Positions 1-9,010 of a DNA stretch of 63,853 bases are shown here, piece by piece. The notes under the pieces are model-generated. The model was not told where the DNA came from. It worked only from the letters and a program-made list of their open reading frames with translations, and did not search any database. Both the position numbers and the translations under genes were made by a program. Origin of the DNA: Gallionellaceae bacterium (lineage in GTDB: Bacteria > Pseudomonadota > Gammaproteobacteria > Burkholderiales > Gallionellaceae); the NCBI GenBank assembly GCA_027448945.1, contig DAIDMQ010000036.1, forward strand, positions 1 through 63,853. Reading direction: 5' to 3'. Position 1 is the first letter of the stretch. Each line of letters begins with the position of its first letter.

Positions 1-285
1 GTATTCCAAGCCAAGCTCAAGGAGTATGGCATGCTCTGTTCGATGAGTCGCAAGGGCAATCGCTGGGACAACGCGCCAACGGAAAGTTGGTTTGACAGCT
101 TCAAGAACGAGCGGGTATATAGTGAACGCTTCGGGACGCTAGAAAAGATCAAGGTGATGGCATTCGAATACATCGAGGTGTTTTACAACCGCAGGCGGCT
201 GCACTCGACAGTTGGATACAAATCACCGCAACGCTTCCTGGAGGACTGGCTTATCCGCCAGCCACCGGAAAAACTGGCAACATGA
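1..285 (+). mobile_element. IS3-family transposase OrfB, C-terminal part
   Basis: This is the last 94 codons of an IS3-family DDE transposase (integrase core); the reading frame is open from base 1, so the start lies outside the window. The segment RKGNRWDNAPTESWF with the following FKNERV is the signature around the final catalytic glutamate of the OrfB DDE triad, and YNRRRLHSTVGYKSP is the usual C-terminal block. The element ends just downstream in a terminal inverted repeat. It lies downstream of the convergent purA gene and probably explains why the contig starts here, since repeated elements break assemblies. Confidence 0.93.
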
Positions 286-301
286 AACCGGTCCCTTGGA
301 A

Positions 302-324
302 GACGAAAAACCGGGGGAAGGTCA
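302..324 (+). repeat. Right terminal inverted repeat of the IS3-family element
   Basis: Read from the outside inward on the minus strand this begins TGACCTTCCCCCGG and runs into a T-rich stretch, which is the style of many IS3-group ends. It starts 17 bases past the transposase stop. The left end is outside the window, so the inverted match and the target duplication cannot be checked. The exact boundary at 324 is inferred from similarity to remembered IS3 ends. Confidence 0.55.
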
Positions 325-410
325 AGCGGGTTGTATACACAAAGATGCGCGGCCTGTCAAAGAGACGAGCGTGTAAGTTGTTTAATTTGGCAATCCAAAC
401 GCACCATAAA
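325..410 (+). pseudogene. Possible remnant of a second IS3-type OrfB N-terminus
   Basis: Just outside the IS end the plus strand reads a short piece containing MRGLSKRRACKLFNLA. This resembles the helix-turn-helix start of IS3-family OrfB proteins (family pattern GLSxRRACxLxGLSRS). The similarity stops at about 400 and the frame then runs antisense into purA. It may be a scar of an older insertion downstream of purA that later attracted or flanked the IS at 1-324. The call rests on a short motif only. Confidence 0.35.
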
Positions 411-424
411 TTTAACGAACTGAC

Positions 425-1756
<1,332 letters not shown>

Positions 1757-1770
1757 TTAATCCCCGCGAT

Positions 1771-2928
1771 CTAGATCGCCACTACCAACCAAACACCGTC
1801 ACGCATGACCAGTTCCCGGTCGCATTGCAATTCAGCACGGTGCGATTTATCACCCGCCAAGTCGACCACCACAATGTCACCCGCGGCCCTAAGCTGCTTG
1901 ATCTTATCTTGCAAAGCCACATCTTTCAGGTGTGGTGCGTAGATGCCTTGCTTGAGCGGTTGCGCCGGCAGCAAACTATGCAACTGACGAAGATCCATAC
2001 TGAATCCCGTGGCAGCGCGTGCGCGGCCGAAACTTGAGCCCAAATCGTCATAACGCCCACCCAGCGCGATGGCATCATGACTCCCTGCATGATAAGCAGC
2101 GAACACCATACCAGTGTGATAGTGATAACCACGCAAATCTGCCAAATCTATCCCCACACAGGAGACCAAGGGCTGCAACTGTTTGCTTACAGTAGACAAA
2201 TCGTCCAAAGCAGCACGTATCGCGTCATGGTCAGGCAATATTTTGCGTGCACGTGATATCACTTCATCGCAGTCGCCATACAAGGTTGGCAATGCCAAAA
2301 TGGCCTTCGCAACTTTGCCATCCAAATCCGTAACCAGAGACTCCAGCTTCGCTACATCTTTGCTTTGTAGTGCCGCAAACAACGCAGACTCCAGGCCATC
2401 AGAGATATTCGCATGTTGTGCCAATGCGCGGAACACCGCCACATGCCCCAGATCCAAATGCACCTGTTTGATACCCAGCATAGACAGGGACTCCAACATC
2501 AAACGTTGAATCTCCAAGTCACTATCCAAACCACTGTGCCCGTATAACTCCGCGCCGATTTGCATCAATTCACGTGTGCGTGTCAACCCTATGGGTTGTG
2601 TGTGCAACACACTCCCCGCGTAACACAAACGTGTAATACCTTGACGATTGAGCAGGTGCGCATCGATACGTGCGACTTGTGGCGTGATGTCTGCACGCAC
2701 GGCCAATGTACGACCGCCGAGTTGGTCTACCAATTTGAAAGTGCGCAGATCCATATCATTGCTGCCCGCAATCAATAATGACTCTGCGTACTCCAACAGT
2801 GGTGGTGCTACCAGCTGATAACCAGCCTTGCGCATACTATCCAGCACTTGTGCGCGTATCTGTTCTACACGCCAAGCTTCGTCGGGCAGCATGTCTTGTA
2901 TATATTCAGGAAGCAGCCAGTTTTGCAT
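1771..2928 (-). CDS. hisZ: ATP phosphoribosyltransferase regulatory subunit
   Basis: HisZ is a catalytically inactive class II histidyl-tRNA synthetase paralogue that pairs with short-form HisG for the first step of histidine biosynthesis. The 385-residue protein starts MQNWLLPEYIQDMLP. It shows synthetase-like blocks (LRADITPQVARID-type motif 2 region, and GGRYDDLGSSFGRARAATGFS near residues 290-310) but lacks a recognisable anticodon-binding domain, which separates it from HisS. It lies between hflC and purA, the usual betaproteobacterial position. HisG is not in the window. Confidence 0.93.
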   Translation of the reverse strand: MQNWLLPEYIQDMLPDEAWRVEQIRAQVLDSMRKAGYQLVAPPLLEYAESLLIAGSNDMDLRTFKLVDQLGGRTLAVRADITPQVARIDAHLLNRQGITRLCYAGSVLHTQPIGLTRTRELMQIGAELYGHSGLDSDLEIQRLMLESLSMLGIKQVHLDLGHVAVFRALAQHANISDGLESALFAALQSKDVAKLESLVTDLDGKVAKAILALPTLYGDCDEVISRARKILPDHDAIRAALDDLSTVSKQLQPLVSCVGIDLADLRGYHYHTGMVFAAYHAGSHDAIALGGRYDDLGSSFGRARAATGFSMDLRQLHSLLPAQPLKQGIYAPHLKDVALQDKIKQLRAAGDIVVVDLAGDKSHRAELQCDRELVMRDGVWLVVAI

Positions 2929-2986
2929 TACACGTTCTCTAATTATTTTCCGTTCAACACAGACACGCTATTGTGTCGGTAACTAC

Positions 2987-3865
2987 TTATTTACCCGCCT
3001 TGCTAGCGCCCTTCAAGTACTTGAAGAAAGCCGAGCTAGGATCCAACACCATCACATCACTCTTGTCTTTGAAGCTGCGTTTGTAGGCTTCTAAACTGCG
3101 GTAAAAAGAGTAGAACTCGGCATTGCGACCAAAAGCGGCTGCGTAGATGGCAGCAGCTTTTGCATCACCTTCACCCTTGGTCTTCTGCGCATCACGATAT
3201 GCCTGCGCCAAAATCACTTCACGCTGCTTGTCCGCATCAGCGCGGATTTTTTCACCTTCGGCCGCACCAGAAGCACGCAACTCATTCGCTACACGCTTAC
3301 GTTCTGCGTCCATACGACGATAGACGGAGTCACTGATCTCAGGTGGGAAGTCAACGCGCTTCAAGCGTACATCCAGCACCTGCACACCAATCTTGCGCGC
3401 ATCTGCATCAGTCTTTTCGCGCAACACGTCCATGATTTGATCGCGCTCACCTGATACCACGTCATGTATGCTGCGCTTACCGAATTCTTCACGCATGCTG
3501 GAATTAACTGTTTGCAACAAACGCGTGCTGGCACGCATCTCATCCCCGCCCACACTGATGTAATACTGTTTCACATCAACGATGCGCCATTTGACGAAAG
3601 AGTCGACTAACACGTTCTTTTTCTCGGCAGTAATGAAGCGCTCGGGTTCCCCTGCATCCAAAGTCAGAATGCGAGAATCAAAGAAGCGCACGTTCTGCAT
3701 CAAAGGGATTTTCCACTTCAGCCCTGGCGTAGACTCCACACGCACCATCTCGCCCAATTGCAACACAATGGCAGTTTGGCGCTGATCCACGATGAACATA
3801 CTTAGACTCATAAGGATCAGTACGAGCACCGCACCGATCAAGATATTTGCTACATTGGTTTTCAT
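2987..3865 (-). CDS. hflC: FtsH protease modulator HflC
   Basis: HflC forms, with HflK, the periplasm-facing SPFH complex that encloses and modulates the membrane AAA protease FtsH. The 292-residue protein has one N-terminal transmembrane segment (about residues 8-28), then a band 7/SPFH domain starting near DQRQTAIVLQLGEMV. An alanine- and charge-rich coiled-coil stretch follows (RKRVANELRASGAAEGEKI). Its ATG overlaps the hflK stop as ATGA, indicating translational coupling. A stretch of 58 bases separates it from hisZ. Confidence 0.96.
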   Translation of the reverse strand: MKTNVANILIGAVLVLILMSLSMFIVDQRQTAIVLQLGEMVRVESTPGLKWKIPLMQNVRFFDSRILTLDAGEPERFITAEKKNVLVDSFVKWRIVDVKQYYISVGGDEMRASTRLLQTVNSSMREEFGKRSIHDVVSGERDQIMDVLREKTDADARKIGVQVLDVRLKRVDFPPEISDSVYRRMDAERKRVANELRASGAAEGEKIRADADKQREVILAQAYRDAQKTKGEGDAKAAAIYAAAFGRNAEFYSFYRSLEAYKRSFKDKSDVMVLDPSSAFFKYLKGASKAGK

Positions 3866-5049
3866 CTTGCCTCCCGATCACGGCTGAGCAATGAATCGCG
3901 AGCACGTTGTGCAGCATCGTTGTCATTGCTTTGCGAAGTGCCCACATCCGGCTTGGCCATCGCATTAGTCGCTGCGACAGCATCCCCGGCACGACTTGCG
4001 TCGATGAGCTTATCCAATGGCAGATATAACATGCTGTTGCCGTTCTTCTGATCGACCAACACCTTGCTTACGTTGCCCATCACCTGCTGCATCATGTCGA
4101 TATACATACGTTCACGTGTCACTGCGGGAGCTTTTTCATACTCCACCAAAACCTGCTTAAAGCGACTTGCATCACCTTCCGCATTTGCTATCACACTCTG
4201 CTTGTAACCCTCGGACTCTTGGATCAGACGAGCTGCCGCACCCTGGGCGCGTGGCACCACATCGTTGGCATAGGACTGGCCTTCGTTCTTTTGGCGCTCC
4301 TTATCCTGACCGGCTTTAACCGCATCATCAAAAGCGGCTTGCACCTGCTCGGGGGGCTGTGCGTTCTGCATGGTTAACTTGCTGACCACGATGCCTGACT
4401 TGTATCTATCAAGAATATCTTGGATCAACTTGGTCGCTGACGCCGCCACTTGCTCACGGCCTTCGTACAACACAAAGTCCATCTTGCTCTTGCCGACCAC
4501 TTCACGTATCGCGGTCTCTGCCGCCTGACGCACGTTCTCGTCCGGATTACGGTTATTGAACAAGTACTCACCAGGATCACGCAAGAAGTACTGAACAGCA
4601 AACTGGATATCAATAATGTTTTCGTCATCCGTCAACATCAGCGATTCTTTCAACATCTTGTTCTTTACGCTATCACGGTAGCCCACCTCCACGGTACGCA
4701 CCTGACTGAGGTTGACAATTTCGACCGATTCAATTGGGAAAGGAAAATGCCAACGCGGACCAGGCTCGGTAGTCTCGACCTGCTTACCAAAACGTAGCAC
4801 CACGCCGCGCTGACTCGCATCGACGATATAGAAGCCGCTAGCCATCCAAATTAGTACCGCGATGATAGCGACCAAACCTAAACCGCCGCCAATTTTTGGC
4901 GTAGCCTCGCCACTATTACCACCCTTACCGCCATTATTTTTGCCACCGATCATGGCGGCGACCTTGGCGTTCAATTTACGCAACAATTCTTCCAAGTCTG
5001 GCGGGCCACCGTTATTCTTATTGCCCCACTGCGGATCATTCAATCCCAT
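3862..5049 (-). CDS. hflK: FtsH protease modulator HflK
   Basis: This is the larger partner of HflC in the FtsH-modulating membrane complex. The 395-residue protein begins with a glycine/asparagine-rich cytoplasmic segment (residues 1-55, containing GGKNNGGKGGNSG). One transmembrane helix follows at about 58-80 (GLVAIIAVLIWMASGFYI), then the SPFH domain. The C-terminus is alanine-rich. The start overlaps the hflX reading frame by 10 bases and the stop overlaps hflC, so the three genes are coupled. Confidence 0.96.
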   Translation of the reverse strand: MGLNDPQWGNKNNGGPPDLEELLRKLNAKVAAMIGGKNNGGKGGNSGEATPKIGGGLGLVAIIAVLIWMASGFYIVDASQRGVVLRFGKQVETTEPGPRWHFPFPIESVEIVNLSQVRTVEVGYRDSVKNKMLKESLMLTDDENIIDIQFAVQYFLRDPGEYLFNNRNPDENVRQAAETAIREVVGKSKMDFVLYEGREQVAASATKLIQDILDRYKSGIVVSKLTMQNAQPPEQVQAAFDDAVKAGQDKERQKNEGQSYANDVVPRAQGAAARLIQESEGYKQSVIANAEGDASRFKQVLVEYEKAPAVTRERMYIDMMQQVMGNVSKVLVDQKNGNSMLYLPLDKLIDASRAGDAVAATNAMAKPDVGTSQSNDNDAAQRARDSLLSRDREAR

Positions 5050-6185
5050 GTCTCTCTCGCTTGTTTAAGTTGTTTTTCAATGACAGCCGATGCTTGTCGC
5101 GCGGCCCGAATTTCCAGCAAAGTCTGGCGCAGGTCTTCTATCCCGGCACCACTTACGGCACTCAAAAAAACGCGCGAGATTCTATCACACTCGTCACGTT
5201 CCACACCCGCAGTCTCGCCCGAAACGTCGATTTTGTTGTACACCAATATCTGCGGAATATCCCCCGCATCGATCTCGCCCAACACCTTATTCACTTCGGC
5301 AATCTGATCGTCATGATTAGGATTGCTGATGTCCACAACATGCAGCAGCACATCGGCTTGGATAGTTTCTTCCAAGGTACTGCGGAAGGCAGCCACCAAA
5401 CCGTGCGGCAAATGGCGTATGAAACCCACCGTATCCGACACCACAATCTCGCCTTCACCTTCCGCATACATCCGGCGCGAAGTAGTATCCAGCGTGGCGA
5501 ACAACTGATTTGCCACATACACATTGGCCTTGGTCAGACGATTAAACAATGTGGACTTGCCCGCGTTGGTATAACCCACAATGGACACCGACAACACATC
5601 AGAACGATTACGCGAGCGCCGCATCAAATCACGCTGGCTTTTCAGCTTGACCAGCCGCTCTTTGAGTAGATGCACACGCTTATCGAGCTTGCGCCTATCC
5701 AACTCCAACTGGGTCTCACCCGGTCCTCGCGCACCTACCGCAAACTTCTGTTGCCCCATGTCGCCATTTTGGCCGACCAGACGGGTGGACAAATATTTGA
5801 GTTGAGCCAACTCGACCTGCACCTTACCCTCATGACTCTTCGCTCTTTGCGCAAAGATATCAAGTATCAGCATGGTGCGATCTATGACTCGCGTGTTCAA
5901 ATGCAACGTCAGATTGCGCATCTGTGCCGGACTAAGCTCATGATTGAAGATCACCAGCGGCACTTCTAACTGCTCTACCATCTCCGCAATCTGCTTAACC
6001 TTGCCACTACCGGCAAACAAGGCGGCATCCGGACGCTGGCGTTTGGCTTCTATCGTCGCCAAGGTACGCACGCCCGCCGTTTCGGCGAGCAAACGTAATT
6101 CTTGTAAACTTTCGTGATAATCAGCATCGCCCAAGTCTATGCTGACCAAGATGGCCGACTCGGAACCGGGTGAAGTTTCTTGCAT
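5040..6185 (-). CDS. hflX: Ribosome-associated GTPase HflX
   Basis: HflX is a GTPase that binds 50S subunits and can split stalled ribosomes under stress. The 381-residue protein has the N-terminal HflX domain (from IDLGDADYHESLQELRLLA), the glycine-rich linker with GARGPGETQLE and its long helices. The G domain contains P-loop GYTNAGKST near residue 203, DTVGFIRHLP as G3 and NKID as G4. Its ATG shares a base with the hfq stop (TGATG), so translation is coupled to hfq. Confidence 0.96.
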   Translation of the reverse strand: MQETSPGSESAILVSIDLGDADYHESLQELRLLAETAGVRTLATIEAKRQRPDAALFAGSGKVKQIAEMVEQLEVPLVIFNHELSPAQMRNLTLHLNTRVIDRTMLILDIFAQRAKSHEGKVQVELAQLKYLSTRLVGQNGDMGQQKFAVGARGPGETQLELDRRKLDKRVHLLKERLVKLKSQRDLMRRSRNRSDVLSVSIVGYTNAGKSTLFNRLTKANVYVANQLFATLDTTSRRMYAEGEGEIVVSDTVGFIRHLPHGLVAAFRSTLEETIQADVLLHVVDISNPNHDDQIAEVNKVLGEIDAGDIPQILVYNKIDVSGETAGVERDECDRISRVFLSAVSGAGIEDLRQTLLEIRAARQASAVIEKQLKQARETWD

Positions 6186-6421
6186 CAGTCGTTAGTGTCG
6201 TCGACCGGGATCGTAACGGCGCGTGCAGGGACTATGGTGGAAATCGCGTGCTTGTAAACCATTTGGGTGACGGTGTTTTTAAGCAAAACGACATATTGGT
6301 CGAAAGATTCGATTTGGCCTTGTAATTTAATACCATTGACCAGATAGATACCGACTTGCACGTGCTCTTTACGCAAGGCGTTCAAAAATGGATCTTGTAA
6401 CTGCTGTCCTTTAACGCTCAT
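6185..6421 (-). CDS. hfq: RNA chaperone Hfq
   Basis: Hfq is the hexameric Sm-like RNA chaperone that pairs small RNAs with mRNAs. The 78-residue protein carries the Sm1 region ([19 protein letters not shown]) and the Sm2 signature [10 protein letters not shown] with Y56, K57 and H58. It has only a short C-terminal tail ending in DDTND. It is the first gene of the run leading to purA. Its upstream region (6422-6536) follows glgA on the same strand and contains AT-rich promoter-like sequence, but no single promoter could be assigned. Confidence 0.97.
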   Translation of the reverse strand: MSVKGQQLQDPFLNALRKEHVQVGIYLVNGIKLQGQIESFDQYVVLLKNTVTQMVYKHAISTIVPARAVTIPVDDTND

Positions 6422-6536
6422 TTTTAGCTCTTATAATAGGAAACGGGTGTTTACTTTACTGGATTCAGGCGTCACTGGGAACCTGTATTTAACATTAGCA
6501 CTGCGCCGGAGTGATACTACGTTATGTAGCGGGGCC

Positions 6537-7991
6537 TCAACGACCTAAAACCTTACGATAAACCTCTATATAAGCTTTGGCACTCAGCTCCCAACTAAAA
6601 TCCTTGGACATGCAGTTCTTGCGCAACATCTGCCATTCTTTGGGAACGCCATAAAGCCTGACTGCACGTTGTATGGTTTTGTAAAGATTATTCGCCGTCA
6701 TTCCAGAAAACACGAAACCACTGGCCGAGCCATCCGCCAAAGATTGCGGCGTGCAATCCCGAACCGAATCACTCAAGCCGCCAGTGGCATGCACGACCGG
6801 CGGTGTGCCGTAACGCTGGCTGTACATCTGATTCAAACCGCACGGCTCAAAACGAGATGGCATGATAAACATATCCGCCCCAGCTTCTATCTGATGTGAA
6901 AGCGGTTCGCTATAGCCGATTTTTACTGCAATCTGGCCGGGATAGCGATACGCCAACTCTTTCGCTGCGTTCTGCATCGTCACATCACCACTACCCAAAA
7001 TCACCAGCTGTGCGGGTAACTCCATCAGACGCGGTGCAATCTCCAACAACAAATCCAGACCCTTCTGGTGAGTGAGTCGACTGACGACCCCCAACAAAGG
7101 TACATCTGCCTCTTGCTTCAATCCCATCTCTTTTTGCAATTCAGCTTTATTGACTGCCTTACCCGTCATATCCCTAACTTGATATCGCTTGGCCAGATGC
7201 GGATCGGTCGCAGGATTCCATTCATCGATATCGAGACCATTCAATATCCCTGTCAGCTCATCCTTGCGGAATTGCAGCAGCCCCTGCATGCCAAAGCCCA
7301 GCTCCTCGCCCTGTATCTCTTGGGCATAGTTGGGGCTAACGGTCGTGATATGGTCAGCATATTGAAGACCCGCTTTAAGGAAGGACAGATGGCCATGAAA
7401 TTCAAGCCCCTGTAGCTGGTAACTATAGTCTGGCAAACCCAATGCATGCACGTAAGTAGACGGGAAATTACCTTGAAACGCCAGATTATGTATGGTGATG
7501 ACACTGCGCGCACCGCCAGGTGTGAACTTCAAATAAGCCGGGGTAAGTCCAGTCTGCCAGTCGTTGCAATTTACGATATTCGGATGCCAAGCCAAAGGCG
7601 TTGCACGTCCCGCCAACAGCGCTGCGACCTTAGAAAGCAAACCAAATCGGAGTGCATTATCACTGTAGTCATTGCCGGAAGCATCCTGATAGGGTCCGCC
7701 CTCGCGTTGGTAGAGCGCCGGACAATCCAGTACAAACAAAGGCACATCGTTTTCCATCTTTCCAGACAACAGTCTGGACACGGGAAAGCCAACCAAATTC
7801 GCAAAGGTCGCGACCACATCGAAGGACCCGCATTGCTGCATCACCACCGGATAACCCGGTAACAACACGCGCACATCTATACCCAATTCGCGTAACGCAG
7901 CGGGTAAAGCTCCGCTCACATCAGCCAAACCACCTGTCTTGATCAAGGGTGCGACTTCTGAAGTTGCAAACAGTACTTTCATCTTAGCCAT
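6537..7991 (-). CDS. glgA: Glycogen synthase (ADP-glucose type)
   Basis: GlgA is a GT5 glycosyltransferase that extends alpha-1,4-glucan from ADP-glucose. I start it at the second ATG (MAKMKVLFATSEV), because an AGGGGG Shine-Dalgarno lies 7 bases before it but only one base before the upstream ATG at 7997. The N-terminal KTGGL motif (about residues 18-22) binds ADP-glucose. The C-terminal Rossmann half has HQKGLDLL and the PSRFEPCGLNQ nucleotide-sugar block. It is the last gene of a glgP-glk-glgA run. Neither glgC nor glgB is in the window. Confidence 0.95.
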   Translation of the reverse strand: MAKMKVLFATSEVAPLIKTGGLADVSGALPAALRELGIDVRVLLPGYPVVMQQCGSFDVVATFANLVGFPVSRLLSGKMENDVPLFVLDCPALYQREGGPYQDASGNDYSDNALRFGLLSKVAALLAGRATPLAWHPNIVNCNDWQTGLTPAYLKFTPGGARSVITIHNLAFQGNFPSTYVHALGLPDYSYQLQGLEFHGHLSFLKAGLQYADHITTVSPNYAQEIQGEELGFGMQGLLQFRKDELTGILNGLDIDEWNPATDPHLAKRYQVRDMTGKAVNKAELQKEMGLKQEADVPLLGVVSRLTHQKGLDLLLEIAPRLMELPAQLVILGSGDVTMQNAAKELAYRYPGQIAVKIGYSEPLSHQIEAGADMFIMPSRFEPCGLNQMYSQRYGTPPVVHATGGLSDSVRDCTPQSLADGSASGFVFSGMTANNLYKTIQRAVRLYGVPKEWQMLRKNCMSKDFSWELSAKAYIEVYRKVLGR

Positions 7992-8002
7992 CACCATTCC
8001 CC

Positions 8003-8995
8003 CTAGTTACGGCGGGTCATCATTCGTGCAGCATATAAAGCTGGGCCGAACAATGCCGCTCTATCATTCAGTATTACTTTGATTGGCATGGCTTCCAGCA
8101 AAGGTCGCATACGCCCTTTGCTCAGCATGGCCTCCAAAAATTCGCCAGCCTGCAACATTGGCAATATCTTAGGGGCTATACCGCCACCCAGATACAACCC
8201 ACCTCGACTCATCACCTTGAGCGCCAAATTCCCTGCTTCCGCCCCATAGAGACGAACAAAACGTTGCATGGTCTCCACACAAATATCATCTGACGCATCT
8301 GCGGCCGCCTGCGCGATTACGGCAGCAGGATCTCCCTCGCGCATACGCGCTGCCAGTGCAATGGGCACAGGTGTGTTGCGATAGTCACACAGGAATTCGT
8401 GCAGCGTGACAATGCCCATACCGGACACCACTCGCTCCCAACTGACATGTTCATGGCGTTGCTGAAGATATCGCAACAAAGCAAATTCCAGCTCATCGCT
8501 GGCGGCAAAGCTGGTGTGCCCACCTTCGGTCGCAAAAGGCTGGTACTGCATACCATCCCAATACAAACCTGCCTCACCCAAGCCTGTGCCTGCAGCAATC
8601 ACTGCGGCATTGCCGACGGCCTGCGCATTTCCCACTTGCAGGATCAGCAGGTCATGCTCCCCCAGCGCAGGCAGGCCATAAGCTGTCGCTTCCAGATCAT
8701 TTAGCAAACTGCAGGAAAGAAAACCAAACCGTTGTTGCAATACGTCGGCGTCGATATGCCAAGGTAGATTAGTGGTGCGCACCGCCCTGCCCTGTATCGG
8801 CCCAGCAATACCGAAAGCCGCATGTACTGCGCTGTCCACGCCCGCCAAAAAAGAAGCCAACAGGATATCGAATTGCGCGAAATCCTTGCTGGCATAGGTG
8901 CACTCGCTATGTATCTCGATCTGCGTACCCGCAACCGCCACCAAAGCGAGGCGGGTCTTGGTTCCACCGATATCACCGGCTAGTATGAGACTCAT
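8003..8995 (-). CDS. glk: Glucokinase
   Basis: This enzyme phosphorylates free glucose with ATP to glucose 6-phosphate. The 330-residue protein starts MSLILAGDIGGTKTRLAL, the ATP phosphate-1 motif of the bacterial Glk (ROK-less) family. It also has the LNDLEATAYG block, an AAGTGLGEAGL loop and the EGGHTSFA segment typical of hexose binding. It sits 15 bases downstream of glgP and 11 upstream of glgA. That suggests co-expression with glycogen turnover, where phosphorylase and debranching release glucose 1-phosphate and free glucose. Confidence 0.95.
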   Translation of the reverse strand: MSLILAGDIGGTKTRLALVAVAGTQIEIHSECTYASKDFAQFDILLASFLAGVDSAVHAAFGIAGPIQGRAVRTTNLPWHIDADVLQQRFGFLSCSLLNDLEATAYGLPALGEHDLLILQVGNAQAVGNAAVIAAGTGLGEAGLYWDGMQYQPFATEGGHTSFAASDELEFALLRYLQQRHEHVSWERVVSGMGIVTLHEFLCDYRNTPVPIALAARMREGDPAAVIAQAAADASDDICVETMQRFVRLYGAEAGNLALKVMSRGGLYLGGGIAPKILPMLQAGEFLEAMLSKGRMRPLLEAMPIKVILNDRAALFGPALYAARMMTRRN

Positions 8996-9010
8996 AGCTT
9001 CAGACCGATA

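Noticed and set aside
5061..5669. Plus-strand frame of 202 codons over hflX
   Set aside because: Antisense to a clear HflX GTPase, and composition is typical of reverse-strand shadows.
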